In this document: in pieces, positions 41,346-50,588 of the stretch
Position numbering within the stretch: the first letter of the stretch is position 1
Layout: the number at the start of each line of letters is the position of its first letter
Source: Hymenobacter cyanobacteriorum
Lineage (GTDB): Bacteria > Bacteroidota > Bacteroidia > Cytophagales > Hymenobacteraceae
Reading direction: 5' to 3'
DNA length: 64,000 nucleotides
NCBI RefSeq assembly: GCF_022631375.1
Contig: NZ_JALBGC010000007.1
Span: 186,001-250,000 of the forward strand
Program-made: the position numbers and the translations under genes
Notes under the pieces: generated by a model
Databases searched by the model: none
What the model saw: the letters and a program-made list of their open reading frames with translations, nothing else
Told to the model about the DNA's origin: nothing

Positions 41346-43892
41346 TCAGAGGCGGAACTGGGCGCTGAATTTTACGCCAAAGTTCTTGTGTTCGGGGTGG
41401 CGGTCATCGATAACCGGTGGTTGGTCGCGGTACGTAACGCGGTGCAGGAAATCGACCCGTAGAAACTTGAAGATGTTCTCGATGCCGTAGCCAACCTCCA
41501 CGTAAGGCTCCTTAATGGTGTCGGGCAGGCGGTTAGAGTTGCCGTTGGCATTGCGGGCGCGGTCCGACAGGTTGCCGTAGAGCATGTTGGCAGTGCCCAC
41601 CAGGCGCCAGTTTAGGGCCCGGATGCCGGGAATAGCATTCAGCAGCAAGCCTTCGAAATGCTGGTCGAGGCGCACCGACACTGACCGGTCGGTCACGAAC
41701 TCGAAGTAATTCATCAGGTTGAAAGCGTTGGGGTTATAAAAAATCGTCTGGTTGCCCAGCGGGGCTTTCAGGATGATGTAGGGCAGCGGCGTGGGAATGT
41801 AGTTGCCCTCGACGCGGTAGTTGAGCCGGCCCAGGTAGCCCACCGACACGCTGTGGCTGATGGCCAGGTTGAGCTTGTGGTACATGTTGTGGCGTCCGTA
41901 CCACTCGATGGAGCCCAGCGTGTAGCGGAAGTTGAATACCGGCCAGCGCTTCAGGCCTACGGCGCGGCGGCGATTCTCGCTCTGCACCAGGGTTTCGTCG
42001 GGCGCGTAGCGCGATTCCGACACCAACTCGCTCAGATGCAGAACGTCGGAAGGCGGGGTGTCGTTGGAGCCTTTGAAGCGCGCTATTTCCAGTTCAAACA
42101 GCGGGTCGATGAACTGATAGCGGGCCGTCAGGGTCTGGGTGAACCCGTGGAATAAGTCGCGCTGCACGCTCAGGGAAGCCAGGTCGCGCAGGGCAGGCCG
42201 TTGGAAGCGGCCCCAGCGCGAGGCGGCCAGAAACAGGTTGTTGTTATCGAGGAAATCGTTGTCGAGTAGCGCGGTCTGTTCCACATCGTGCTTGAACTCG
42301 GCCGAAAAAACCGTCCAATGGCGGCGCTCGGCAATGTAGCTCTCGCGCACCCCGTATTTGAACCGTCCATCGTTGGTGCCATAGGCCACGTAGGCCTGCG
42401 TCAGCCAGTCGCGGCTGATGAGGGGAGTTGTCCGAAATCCAATCCGAAAGCGACTGCCTTCAAAGTCGTTGTGGGCGTAGAGCGTCGAGATTGGCCCGAT
42501 GTCGAGCTTGCCCACGCGCTTGTAGCCGTTCACAAACAAATCGACCCAGTCGAGCAGGTTGCGCACCGAGGGCAGGGCTTTGGCCGAATCGAGCACGGCA
42601 AAGGTCTGGCGCTCACTCAAGCTTAGCGTATCGGGGCGGTGGGTGTCGAAGTAGCCCCCGGCCCCGCCTTGGGGCAGCCCGGCCAGCAAGCCGCCGGCGG
42701 GGCTTTCCACCACCGGCTCCATCAGCGACGACACGATGGGCTGGTCGTAGAAACCGGCCTCGTCGTGCAGCTTGTTGCGCACGAAGTTGCTGCTCACAGT
42801 GGTGTAGCGCACCAGCATGGCCGCCTGTTTGGCCGAGGGCCGCACGCTGATGAGCAGCTTGGTGCGCGTGGGCAGGCCAGGCCCCTCGCCGGGCGACGTC
42901 AGCTCCTGGGCCACGCGCAGGTCGTTCACGAAGTTGATGTTGGCCTCGGGGCTGGCCACCAGGTCGAGGCGGCGCAGGGCATAGCCTTCCTGCGTAATCC
43001 AGATAGTGCCTTTGAAAGCCAAATCGTGGCTGCGCTTGGGCGTGACGGCAATTTTGTAGCAGAAGTCCTTGCCCACAAACACCGAATCCTGCAGCTCGTA
43101 GTCGTAAGTGCCGCGTCCGCCCTCGGCAATGGGCGAGATGAAGTCCTTGCCCAGCACGTTCTGCCAGTTGGGGTAAAAGTCGAAATTCTGAAAGTTAGAG
43201 CCCAGCATCTGCGACAGAATGGAGCCCTCGCGCGGGCCTACGCCGCGCATCTGCTTGTGCAACAAGTCTTCGCGGCGGCGCAATGGGTTGTTGCGCTGGT
43301 ACACCCGCGAGCCTACTTCCGACGCAAACACGGGCAGCGGCGCATCGGGGTCGCCCACGGCGGCAGCACCCTGGCGCACGGCCAGCGCCCGAATGTCGCG
43401 GATGGCCTTGCGCTTGTTGAGGGCGGCCGGCAGGTCAATCAGGCTGGTTTCGATGCGGTTGTACGAGTCGTACTCGGCCGCTTTCAGCGAGGTGCGCTGG
43501 TTTTCGGGCTTGTGCTTCTGCACCTCGCGCAAAATGCGGAAAGCCGGGTTTTCGGGCTGGCGCGAGCTCACGAAGACTTCGCCCAGGGTTACGCCACCGG
43601 TTTTCATCCGGAACAGCACCGTTTGCACGGCCGCATCGCTCAGTTTGCGGCGCTGGGTAGCAAACCCAATGGCGGACACCGCCAGAGAATCGGGCGAACC
43701 CGTGACGGCGAGCTTGAACTTGCCGTCGACATCGGCCGTGACCCCGAAACTGGTGCGCGGCACGAAGATGGAGGCGAACGGCACTGGCTCGCCGTTGGCG
43801 GCTTCCACTACCTGGCCACTGATAACGATGCGCTGGGCGGCGGCGGGCAATGCCAACAGGCAAGCCAGGAGCAGCGGAGCAAGAAATTTCAT
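41346..43892 (-). CDS. DUF5686 and carboxypeptidase-regulatory-like protein
   Basis: This 848-aa outer-membrane protein has a signal peptide (LAPLLLACLLALPAAAQ). The carboxypeptidase-regulatory-like domain is at about 22-105 (RIVISGQVVEAANGEPVPFA, VTADVDGKFKLAV). The DUF5686 region follows from about 120 (PAFRILREVQKHKPENQRTS). The C-terminal half has the alternating pattern of a beta-barrel and ends GVKFSAQFRL. Function is not known for the family; co-occurrence with surface systems of Bacteroidetes suggests an envelope role. The start at 43892 fits the signal peptide. It may be cotranscribed with the regulator gene downstream, since only a weak terminator separates them. Confidence 0.88.
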   Translation of the reverse strand: MKFLAPLLLACLLALPAAAQRIVISGQVVEAANGEPVPFASIFVPRTSFGVTADVDGKFKLAVTGSPDSLAVSAIGFATQRRKLSDAAVQTVLFRMKTGGVTLGEVFVSSRQPENPAFRILREVQKHKPENQRTSLKAAEYDSYNRIETSLIDLPAALNKRKAIRDIRALAVRQGAAAVGDPDAPLPVFASEVGSRVYQRNNPLRRREDLLHKQMRGVGPREGSILSQMLGSNFQNFDFYPNWQNVLGKDFISPIAEGGRGTYDYELQDSVFVGKDFCYKIAVTPKRSHDLAFKGTIWITQEGYALRRLDLVASPEANINFVNDLRVAQELTSPGEGPGLPTRTKLLISVRPSAKQAAMLVRYTTVSSNFVRNKLHDEAGFYDQPIVSSLMEPVVESPAGGLLAGLPQGGAGGYFDTHRPDTLSLSERQTFAVLDSAKALPSVRNLLDWVDLFVNGYKRVGKLDIGPISTLYAHNDFEGSRFRIGFRTTPLISRDWLTQAYVAYGTNDGRFKYGVRESYIAERRHWTVFSAEFKHDVEQTALLDNDFLDNNNLFLAASRWGRFQRPALRDLASLSVQRDLFHGFTQTLTARYQFIDPLFELEIARFKGSNDTPPSDVLHLSELVSESRYAPDETLVQSENRRRAVGLKRWPVFNFRYTLGSIEWYGRHNMYHKLNLAISHSVSVGYLGRLNYRVEGNYIPTPLPYIILKAPLGNQTIFYNPNAFNLMNYFEFVTDRSVSVRLDQHFEGLLLNAIPGIRALNWRLVGTANMLYGNLSDRARNANGNSNRLPDTIKEPYVEVGYGIENIFKFLRVDFLHRVTYRDQPPVIDDRHPEHKNFGVKFSAQFRL

Positions 43893-44111
43893 ACGAAGTA
43901 TAAAAGAACCAAATGCCAGAAATAAATAGAGAAGGTCCGGCAATTTACGCAAAGCACAAGATGCTTTAACTAGTTCCGTGCCCTTTTTTTAAAAAATTAA
44001 CAATGATGATTTTAAACCCTTCGGGGCGGCAATTGTCGCGCCTGGCTGAACGGTGCTTCTTGCACGGTGAATGCTCATTTAACCGCCCTAAACGGTGTGG
44101 TGACCAAATAC

Positions 44112-44420
44112 TCACGCTGGCATCGGCCCCGGCCCGGCCAGGCCGATGGTGGTGCCGCGGGGCAGCTCGCGCAAGCCTGCCACGTCGAGGAGCAGGCCGC
44201 GCGTTGGGACGTCGTCGTCGGGGCGGCTTACTTCTTCCACGGTGGCGAAACCTGGCTGGCAGGTGCCATCGGGCAGCCGAACAACGACTGCGAGCGCCGT
44301 GTGCAGGCCGCAGGCCGCGAGGTAAGGGGTAGGGCCCTCGGGCAGGGCGAGCAAGCCCAGGCCAGGCAGCGGCCAGGCGGCAGCTACGCGCAGTAGAAAG
44401 CGTGGGTCGTCGGGATTCAT
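44112..44420 (-). CDS. Small hypothetical protein coupled to channel-like gene
   Basis: This 102-aa soluble protein of no family I recognise contains GLGLLALPEGPTPYLAACG and VRLPDGTCQPGFATVEEVSR, which look like a compact beta fold. Its ATG overlaps the stop of the upstream gene in an ATGA arrangement (44417-44420), so the two are probably translated together. The 219 bp between its stop and the DUF5686 start contain no gene. Confidence that it is real comes from the coupling and the typical codon use. Confidence 0.6.
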   Translation of the reverse strand: MNPDDPRFLLRVAAAWPLPGLGLLALPEGPTPYLAACGLHTALAVVVRLPDGTCQPGFATVEEVSRPDDDVPTRGLLLDVAGLRELPRGTTIGLAGPGPMPA

Positions 44421-45010
44421 TGTGTAGGGTGGGGGGTAGAATTGTCAGCGAGAAGCGGCCGGGCATCGGGGGTAGCCGCGGGAACTGTGGTGGCAGGCGG
44501 CGGGCCGAGGTAGTTGGCGGCGTTGGAAATGACGAAAACCGTGGACACGAAGCCGGCAATTTTCTCCAGTAGCAGCAGCGCCTGCGTGGTGCCGGCCGCC
44601 GCCGTCACGGAACCGCCCGAGTTGCTGATGAGGGTGCCCACGCTGTGGTAGAACAATTGCCCGAACACCTCCAGCTCGGAGCCTGGCCGCAGGCCGGCAA
44701 AGGCGTGGTCGTTTACGCGGTAGAGGCAGTAAAAATCGAGGGCGAAGGACAGCGCAATCATGCCCAGGTTGAGCGACACAAGCAGCAAAAACTGCTGAAA
44801 CGTTTCGCGCAAGGCCGCCAGGGCCCGGAAGTTATGCAGCAGAAAGTAGCCGGTTTTGCCCGCCGCCGCCGCCAGCAGCAGGCCGGTAATTACGTCGGAA
44901 GGCAGGCCCTCGTGCTTGTCGAGCAAGTAGAGCGCCAGGCCCAGGAGCAGCAGTAGCGCGTGCTGCCACAGCAGGCGGTAGAGCTGGTTTTGGAGGGGAT
45001 GAGGTTTCAT
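44417..45010 (-). CDS. Membrane protein, ion-channel-like (Ion_trans_2 pattern)
   Basis: This 197-aa protein has four hydrophobic helices. The last two flank a re-entrant-like segment: FGQLFYHSVGTLISNSGGSV, then TTQALLLLEKIAGFVSTVFV. That layout and the spacing YHSVGTL...GG...LLLLEKIAG resemble the pore region of two-helix potassium channels (Ion_trans_2), but the selectivity filter TVGYG is replaced by SNSGG, so potassium selectivity is not expected. The start at 45010 (MKPHPLQNQLYRLLW) is preferred over the frame's upstream extension, which is low-complexity Pro/Arg. It is divergent from the 7TM-LuxR gene, about 150 bp apart. Function is inference. Confidence 0.6.
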   Translation of the reverse strand: MKPHPLQNQLYRLLWQHALLLLLGLALYLLDKHEGLPSDVITGLLLAAAAGKTGYFLLHNFRALAALRETFQQFLLLVSLNLGMIALSFALDFYCLYRVNDHAFAGLRPGSELEVFGQLFYHSVGTLISNSGGSVTAAAGTTQALLLLEKIAGFVSTVFVISNAANYLGPPPATTVPAATPDARPLLADNSTPHPTQ

Positions 45011-45159
45011 GGCTGCGCAAAGAAACGCGCCGGGGTGTGGCAACCGTGAAGGTGCGGGCCGGCGTAGCGCGTGGGCTCCCGGCAACGCCGGCGTGGTGCG
45101 CGGCCCTGAGGGGGGCGCGGCAATGGCCATAAGTAACGGCCAACGAGCCAATAAATAGT

Positions 45160-47124
45160 ATGTATAACCGTCCAGTTACCTTTGTGCCGTCACCGGCGTA
45201 TGAGCACCTGTTCCCGTGCGCTCGCCAATTTATTTCTTCTGTGCTTCAACGGTTATGCCTGCTGCTGTTTTTCCTGATGACCAGCTTATCGGGCATTGCC
45301 GCTCAGCCGCGTGGTGGCATAGGTGAGGCTTCCGCCATTGCGGTGCTTCGGGTGGGGGTGCTGCCCGACCGGGGCTATTCCTGGGACCAAATCCGTACCG
45401 ACACTACGCTCACCTTTGAGCCGGCCGATTCGCTGCGGCCCGCCCAGGCTAGCCGCTACTGGCTGAAACTGACGGTGCTGAACCGCCGCCGCTACGCCGA
45501 AACCTGCCAGCTCACGTTGGCGCCCGGCCTCGACAATACCCTTTTCTATTTTGATGAGAATACCCGCGCCTGGCGAACCCAGCGCGCCGGCCAGGCCGTA
45601 GCCACCGACAGCCAGCGGCTGAAGGGGATATTGCGGCTGCGGCTGCCAGTGCACGCCACCACGCTGTACGTGCTGATGAACCTGGACCGCCGGGCCGCCC
45701 TGCCAGCCGCTATTTGCCTGGGGGTAAAGCTGGAAAAGGAAGCGGTGGCGCGGGAAGCGGATTTGTTTTACAGTACGGCCTGGGCCGTGTCGCTCACGGC
45801 GCTGCTGCTGCTGCTGCTTACCAACCTGCCCACCTACGTGCGCTACCGCGACCGCAGCACGCTGTTTTACCTCTGCTCGCAAGTGGGGGCGGCGCTCTAC
45901 GTCACCGCCTTTCGGGGGTATTTCAAGGTGCTGTGGCCGGCCCCGGTGTTCAGCCAGCTCGTGCTGGCCGACGGGCGCAGCTATGCCTACACCCTCAACA
46001 ACGTGGCCATGCACCTGAGCGTGGTGCTAATGCTGGTCGGCTTCGGGCAGATGACCCGCGCCTACCTGCTGCTGCCGGCCCGGCTGCCGCGCCTCGATGC
46101 CGCGCTGCGCTACGCCCTGGGGGGCTACGTGGGCTTTACGGTGGTGGTGGGAGCGGTGAACCTGAGCGGCTTCTACCTCAACCAGTACACGCTGCTCTAC
46201 GACAACCTGCTGGTGCTGGGCGTGGTGGGGCTGTTGCTAGCCATTGGGGTGGTGGCCTACCGGCGGCAGCTGCCGCTGGCCCGGCCCTTTCTGCTGTCCA
46301 ACGTGCTGCCGCTGGTATGCATTCTGGGTATTGCGGCGTACCACGTCTTCGTCGGCTTCGACAACAACGGCAACCAACTGCTGCCCGACCTGGCCATCCT
46401 GGCGCACGCGCTGTGCTTTTCGGTGGCCCTGAGCATTCGCTCGCAGAGCCTGCAGCAAACCCTGCTGGCCAAGGAGCGCGAAGCCGACCATCTGGCCCTC
46501 GACATTCGGCAGCAGGAACTGCGCCACCGCGAAATCGTGCTCAAAAACCAGCACATTCAAACCGTGCTGCTGGCGTTGCAACGGCGGCAGCAGGCCCGCG
46601 AGCAGCACGCCCAGCAGCTGAGCGAGGATATTCAGCAGCACCAGGCCACCAACCAGGAGTTGCAGGAGCAGCTCGAAGCCAACCAGCGCGAACTGGCCTC
46701 TACCACGCTCTATGTGCAGCAGAAGAACGCCCTGCTGGCCGAGCTCAAGCAGCAGATTCAGGAGCTGAGCGCGCAGCGCCCAGGCCAGCAGAAGGAGTTG
46801 GCGGGCATCAAATCCATCCTGCAGTCCAACCTGCATTTGGATGAGGACTGGGGCAAATTCAAGCTGCACTTCGAGCAGGTGCACCCGCGCTTTTTCGAGG
46901 AGCTGCAGGCCCGCTACCCGGCCCTGACCAGCAACGAGCAGCGGCTGTATTGCTACTTCCACATTCACCTGGCCACGAAGGAAATCGCGGCCCTGCTCAA
47001 CATCGACCCCGCCAGCGTGCGCCGGGCCAAAACCCGCCTATTCAAAAAGATTGCGGCCGCCGACCTAGCCGCCGGCCGCACCCCGTCCCCCGAGACGCCG
47101 GGCGAACTGACGGCCGACGAGTAG
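45160..47124 (+). CDS. 7TM-DISM sensor with coiled coil and LuxR-type HTH
   Basis: This is a membrane-bound one-component regulator of up to 654 aa. The signal segment LCLLLFFLMTSLSGIAA precedes a 7TMR-DISM extracytoplasmic domain (about 60-195; SRYWLKLTVLNRRRYAETCQ). Seven helices follow at about 205-430 and a Gln-rich coiled coil at about 430-550. The C-terminal LuxR-like winged or HTH unit is FFEELQARYPALTSNEQRLY then ATKEIAALLNIDPASVRRAK (about 577-632), a form common at the end of Bacteroidetes sensors. The start is uncertain: TACCTTTG at 45177-45184 matches the -7 promoter consensus inside the first codons, and a GTG at 45241 gives a cleaner signal peptide. It is one of two 7TM-DISM proteins within 8 kb. 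Confidence 0.85.
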   Translation: MYNRPVTFVPSPAYEHLFPCARQFISSVLQRLCLLLFFLMTSLSGIAAQPRGGIGEASAIAVLRVGVLPDRGYSWDQIRTDTTLTFEPADSLRPAQASRYWLKLTVLNRRRYAETCQLTLAPGLDNTLFYFDENTRAWRTQRAGQAVATDSQRLKGILRLRLPVHATTLYVLMNLDRRAALPAAICLGVKLEKEAVAREADLFYSTAWAVSLTALLLLLLTNLPTYVRYRDRSTLFYLCSQVGAALYVTAFRGYFKVLWPAPVFSQLVLADGRSYAYTLNNVAMHLSVVLMLVGFGQMTRAYLLLPARLPRLDAALRYALGGYVGFTVVVGAVNLSGFYLNQYTLLYDNLLVLGVVGLLLAIGVVAYRRQLPLARPFLLSNVLPLVCILGIAAYHVFVGFDNNGNQLLPDLAILAHALCFSVALSIRSQSLQQTLLAKEREADHLALDIRQQELRHREIVLKNQHIQTVLLALQRRQQAREQHAQQLSEDIQQHQATNQELQEQLEANQRELASTTLYVQQKNALLAELKQQIQELSAQRPGQQKELAGIKSILQSNLHLDEDWGKFKLHFEQVHPRFFEELQARYPALTSNEQRLYCYFHIHLATKEIAALLNIDPASVRRAKTRLFKKIAAADLAAGRTPSPETPGELTADE

Positions 47125-47422
47125 GCCGTCGAATACTCCAGCCCGGCTTCGGGTAGAAGAATAACGGGCTATTTATCAGGCATATTATAAAAACTGTCCA
47201 TACTTTGTCTACGCCCTGTTTTAGGGAAATAGCAGGTAGCATTCGCAGGTTTGTGGCCGTTGGGGCAGGTAGGCCACCGCCCCGGCGCTCCGAACCCTTC
47301 GGCCACCGCTCTGCCCCGAGCGGGCGGCGCGCCGGCTCCTGAGGACAGCCCTCGGGGCCGGCGCCGCCGCACGGCGGGGGCGGGGCCATCGCCTTGTTTT
47401 CTCCTGCGCACCTATCTATTCT
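47125..47422. other. Intergenic region, no gene
   Basis: The first 100 bp are AT-rich and include TACTTTG near 47200, close to a -7 element but one base short of TAnnTTTG. The rest is GC-rich with small palindromes (for example around 47290-47380). No reading frame with protein character is seen. It probably holds the promoter and a long leader for the surface protein gene. Confidence 0.45.
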
Positions 47423-48922
47423 ATGCTAACTAAATACCTTCTCGCGCCCCTCGCCGCCCTGCTGCTGGCCGCTCCGCGCCTCGCCCACGCCCAAACCGGC
47501 TCCGTCGGCATCGGCACCACCACCCCCGCCGCCTCGGCCGCGCTCGACATCACGAGCACCAGCAAGGGCCTGCTGCTGCCGCGCCTCACGTTGGCCCAGC
47601 GCACGGCCCTCACGGCCAGCACCACGGCCCCGCCGGTGGCCGGCCTCGTCATTTATCAGACCGACAACACGCCCGGCCTGTACGCCTACGACGGCGCGGC
47701 CTGGGTGCGCCTCGGGGCCGACAACCTGGGCAACCACACTGCCACCCAAACCCTGAACCTGAACGCGCAGCGCCTGCGCGGCGAGGTGAGTACCTCCCTG
47801 GGCGACTCCACCGCCCAGGTCGAGCTGAACGCCAGCGTGGGTACGCAGAGCAGCGCGCTCATCACGCGAAGCAACTTTACTAACCGCTATACGCGCACCA
47901 TCCTTTCGGGCTACGGCAAGCTGCCCGAGGGCACCAACTCGGCCAACGACTTCGGCATCTGGGCCACGGCCTACCGGGGCGGCGGGTGGGCCGGCTTTTT
48001 CTCGGCGGGCAGCACCACCGGCACGCCCCTGCGCTGGGTGGGCATCTGCCAGAACCCGGGTTTCACCAACACCGGCTCGGCTATTCGCATCGTCGACGGC
48101 ACCCAGGGGGCGGGCAAGGTGCTGACATCGGATAGCCAGGGCTACGGCACTTGGCAGACGCCTACGGCATCACCTACGGCGGCCGGCGGCAACTTCGACC
48201 TGGGCTCCTACTACCTGGTGGGCAACGGCGGCAGCACGGGCATCGCCATCACCAGCAGCGGCCGGGTGGGCATCGGCACCACCGCCGCCGCGCCCGCCAC
48301 CCAGGCGCTGGACGTGCGCGGCAACGTGCGCCTGGGCAATGACGCCAGCGGCGGCACCGGCGCGGGCCCGGCCGTGGAGTGGGTGGGCCCCGGCATCAAC
48401 ACCGACCCGGTGGGCCTCTACCGCGTGAACCCGGCCAACGACCAGAGCGAGCTGCGCGTGGTGGTGGGCGATGTGGCCGATGCCAACGACAAGTTTGCGG
48501 TGGGCCGCATGGCCGGCACCAGCACCGAGGGCGGCATCCCGGCGGGCACCTTCACGCCCAACTTCACCGTGCGCGCCGACGGCAACGTGGGCATCGGCAC
48601 CGGCGCGCCCACCAGCACCCTGCAGGTGGCCGGCTCGGTGGCCGCCAGCATCCGCGAGCTGAGCGGCGGCTCCATCGCCGAGACCGACTACACGGTCATC
48701 GTCACCGGCAGCGTGAGCCTACCCGCCCCCGACGCCACCAACACCGGCCGTATCTACCATCTCATCAACGGCAACACCAATACCTACACCGTGACCGGTA
48801 CCTTCCGCGACGCGGGCAGTGGGGGCCGCATCGGCAGCTTCACATTGAATAGCACTGCGGGCACCAAGGGCATCACCGTGCAGAGCGACGGCTCGCAGTG
48901 GTGGATTCTCACCCGCGAGTAG
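47423..48922 (+). CDS. Secreted repeat protein with GIGT motifs (tail-fibre/adhesin-like)
   Basis: This 499-aa protein has signal peptide LLAPLAALLLAAPRLAHA. The mature protein starts GSVGIGTTTPAASAALDITS and TSKGLLLPRLTLAQRTAL, the leader pattern of Bacteroidetes surface proteins related to phage tail-fibre necks. The GIGT motif recurs as RVGIGTTAAAPATQALDVRG and NVGIGTGAPTSTLQVAGSVA, and the protein ends with a beta-rich segment (TFRDAGSGGRIGSFTLNS). There is no T9SS sorting domain and no intramolecular chaperone (peptidase S74) domain. A trimeric fibrous surface protein is the best guess. The stop lies at the edge of an inverted repeat, 115 bp before the next secreted protein gene. Confidence 0.75.
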   Translation: MLTKYLLAPLAALLLAAPRLAHAQTGSVGIGTTTPAASAALDITSTSKGLLLPRLTLAQRTALTASTTAPPVAGLVIYQTDNTPGLYAYDGAAWVRLGADNLGNHTATQTLNLNAQRLRGEVSTSLGDSTAQVELNASVGTQSSALITRSNFTNRYTRTILSGYGKLPEGTNSANDFGIWATAYRGGGWAGFFSAGSTTGTPLRWVGICQNPGFTNTGSAIRIVDGTQGAGKVLTSDSQGYGTWQTPTASPTAAGGNFDLGSYYLVGNGGSTGIAITSSGRVGIGTTAAAPATQALDVRGNVRLGNDASGGTGAGPAVEWVGPGINTDPVGLYRVNPANDQSELRVVVGDVADANDKFAVGRMAGTSTEGGIPAGTFTPNFTVRADGNVGIGTGAPTSTLQVAGSVAASIRELSGGSIAETDYTVIVTGSVSLPAPDATNTGRIYHLINGNTNTYTVTGTFRDAGSGGRIGSFTLNSTAGTKGITVQSDGSQWWILTRE

Positions 48923-49002
48923 CGCCAACTTTTAGTTCGTGCCCCCGACGGATACCCAACGACTTGCAAACAGCGCGGGGACGCGAACTGAAAGCCCGCG
49001 CT
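48920..49002. repeat. Imperfect inverted repeat, family H
   Basis: Left segment 48922-48945 (CAACTTTTAGTTCGTGCCCC) faces right segment 48974-49002 (GGGGACGCGAACTGAAAG). The TAG stop of the upstream gene opens the element. The sequence is unrelated to families A-G. Confidence 0.55.
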
Positions 49003-49037
49003 ACTGCCTGCCATCATCCCTTGACTCTCCAAGCTAT

Positions 49038-50462
49038 ATGCTACACCATTACCTCCTCACGCCCCTGGCCGCCGTGCTGCTGCCCGCCCTCGCCGCCCAG
49101 GCCCAAACCCTCACCAACGACGGGGCCACCCTCACCGTGGGCAGCGGGGCCACGCTCTACGTGGTGGGCGCGGTGCAGAACAACGCCGGCAGCACCCTGA
49201 GCAACGCCGGCACCGTGCAGCTCACCGGCGACCTTACCAACGCGGGCACACTGGCTTCGGGCGGCACACTGCTGTTCAGCGGTACGGCCAACCAGACGTT
49301 TGCTCCCGGCACGGCCACCGTGGCCACGCTCGTGCTCAATAACACCGGGGCCACTGGCGCCCGCACCCTGAACCTGCCCGCCGACCTCACCGTGGGCACG
49401 GCCCTCACGCTGCAAAGCGGCCTGCTGCGCACGGCTCCCACGGCCACCCTCACCCTGCCCGATGGCGCGACCCTGAGCGGCGAAGGCCCCGGGCAGTACG
49501 TGCAGGGCAACCTGCGCATCGTGCGGGCCGCCGGCAGCGGCGTGCTCGATTTCGGCCACGGCCTGACTCTGGACCGCACCGGCCTGGGCCAGGTCACGGC
49601 CACGCGCACCGCCGGCCTGCTCACGGATAACGTGAGCCGGGGCGTGAATTTCAGCAACGCCGCCTACAAGGGCATCGACCGCATCTGGACCGTGGAAACC
49701 ACCACCGCCCCCAGTGCCGCCGTGCCCGTGACGCTGCAATGGCTGGCCGATGACGACAACGGCCTCAGCAGCTTTAGCCCGGCCCAGGCCTGGCGGGCCG
49801 CGCCGGGCTCGGCCCGCTGGGGCGCGGTGGGCAGCCCGGCCGCTGCTACGGTAGCGGGCAGCAGCCGCAGCTTCTCGTTTGCCACCGCCGCGCTGGGCCG
49901 CCTCACTGTCAGCAACGCCGCCAACCCGCTGCCCGTGGAGTTGACGCGCTTCACGGCCGAGCCGCTGGGGGCCGATGCGCTGCTGCGCTGGGCCACGGCC
50001 TCGGAGAAAAACAACAGCCATTTCGAAGTAGAAGCCAGCGCCGACGGGCGCACGTTCCACCGCATCGGCCAGGTGGCCGGCCACGGCAGCAGCACCCAAC
50101 CGCACGAGTATCAGTTCCTGGACCCGGCCATTGCCCGCTACGCCGCCAGCCCCGTGTACTACCGTCTGCGCCAAGTCGATGCCGATGGCACGGCCAGCTA
50201 CTCGCCGGTGCGCCAAGTGGCGGTAGTCGCCGGCCCGGCTGCACTGGCCCTGTTCCCGAACCCGACTACCGACCGCACGGCTACCCTCACCGGCGCGCAG
50301 CCCGGCGCATTGGTGCAGGTGTTTGATGCCATTGGCCGCCAAGTGCTGGCCGCTACGGCCGACGCTGCCGGCACAGCTGCACTGCTGCTGCCCGTGGGGC
50401 ACGCCACGGGTGTGTATGTGGTGCGCGTGGGTAGCAAAGCGTTGCGCCTTACGGTGGAGTAG
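49038..50462 (+). CDS. Secreted T9SS-sorted beta-repeat protein
   Basis: This 474-aa protein has signal peptide LLTPLAAVLLPALAAQAQ. An N-terminal stretch of short N-G/N-A-G beta-repeats follows (TLSNAGTVQLTGDLTNAGTL), typical of right-handed beta-helix or autotransporter-like surface proteins. A segment before the C-terminus (PVELTRFTAEPLGADALLRW and EKNNSHFEVEASADGRTF) is the fibronectin-like linker that often precedes T9SS sorting domains. The sorting domain is LALFPNPTTDRTATL...ATGVYVVRVGSKALRL. The start at 49038 fits the signal peptide; the frame upstream crosses the family H repeat. It follows the GIGT protein on the same strand and probably forms a surface pair with it. Confidence 0.82.
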   Translation: MLHHYLLTPLAAVLLPALAAQAQTLTNDGATLTVGSGATLYVVGAVQNNAGSTLSNAGTVQLTGDLTNAGTLASGGTLLFSGTANQTFAPGTATVATLVLNNTGATGARTLNLPADLTVGTALTLQSGLLRTAPTATLTLPDGATLSGEGPGQYVQGNLRIVRAAGSGVLDFGHGLTLDRTGLGQVTATRTAGLLTDNVSRGVNFSNAAYKGIDRIWTVETTTAPSAAVPVTLQWLADDDNGLSSFSPAQAWRAAPGSARWGAVGSPAAATVAGSSRSFSFATAALGRLTVSNAANPLPVELTRFTAEPLGADALLRWATASEKNNSHFEVEASADGRTFHRIGQVAGHGSSTQPHEYQFLDPAIARYAASPVYYRLRQVDADGTASYSPVRQVAVVAGPAALALFPNPTTDRTATLTGAQPGALVQVFDAIGRQVLAATADAAGTAALLLPVGHATGVYVVRVGSKALRLTVE

Positions 50463-50483
50463 GTAGGGAAGCGTTGCCAAAAC

Positions 50484-50576
50484 GCCTGTCATCCTGAGCG
50501 CAGCGAAGGACCTTATCACCGACCAACGAGTTACTGGAACGTGATAAGGTCCTTCGCTGCGCTCAGGATGACAGGC
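50484..50576. repeat. Inverted repeat family A, copy 2 (perfect 36-bp arms)
   Basis: Arms 50484-50519 and 50541-50576 are exact reverse complements (GCCTGTCATCCTGAGCGCAG...GACCTTATCAC). It lies between two convergent genes, 21 bp after one stop and 12 bp after the other, and may terminate both. Confidence 0.88.
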
Positions 50577-50588
50577 ATTTTCCTGTAG

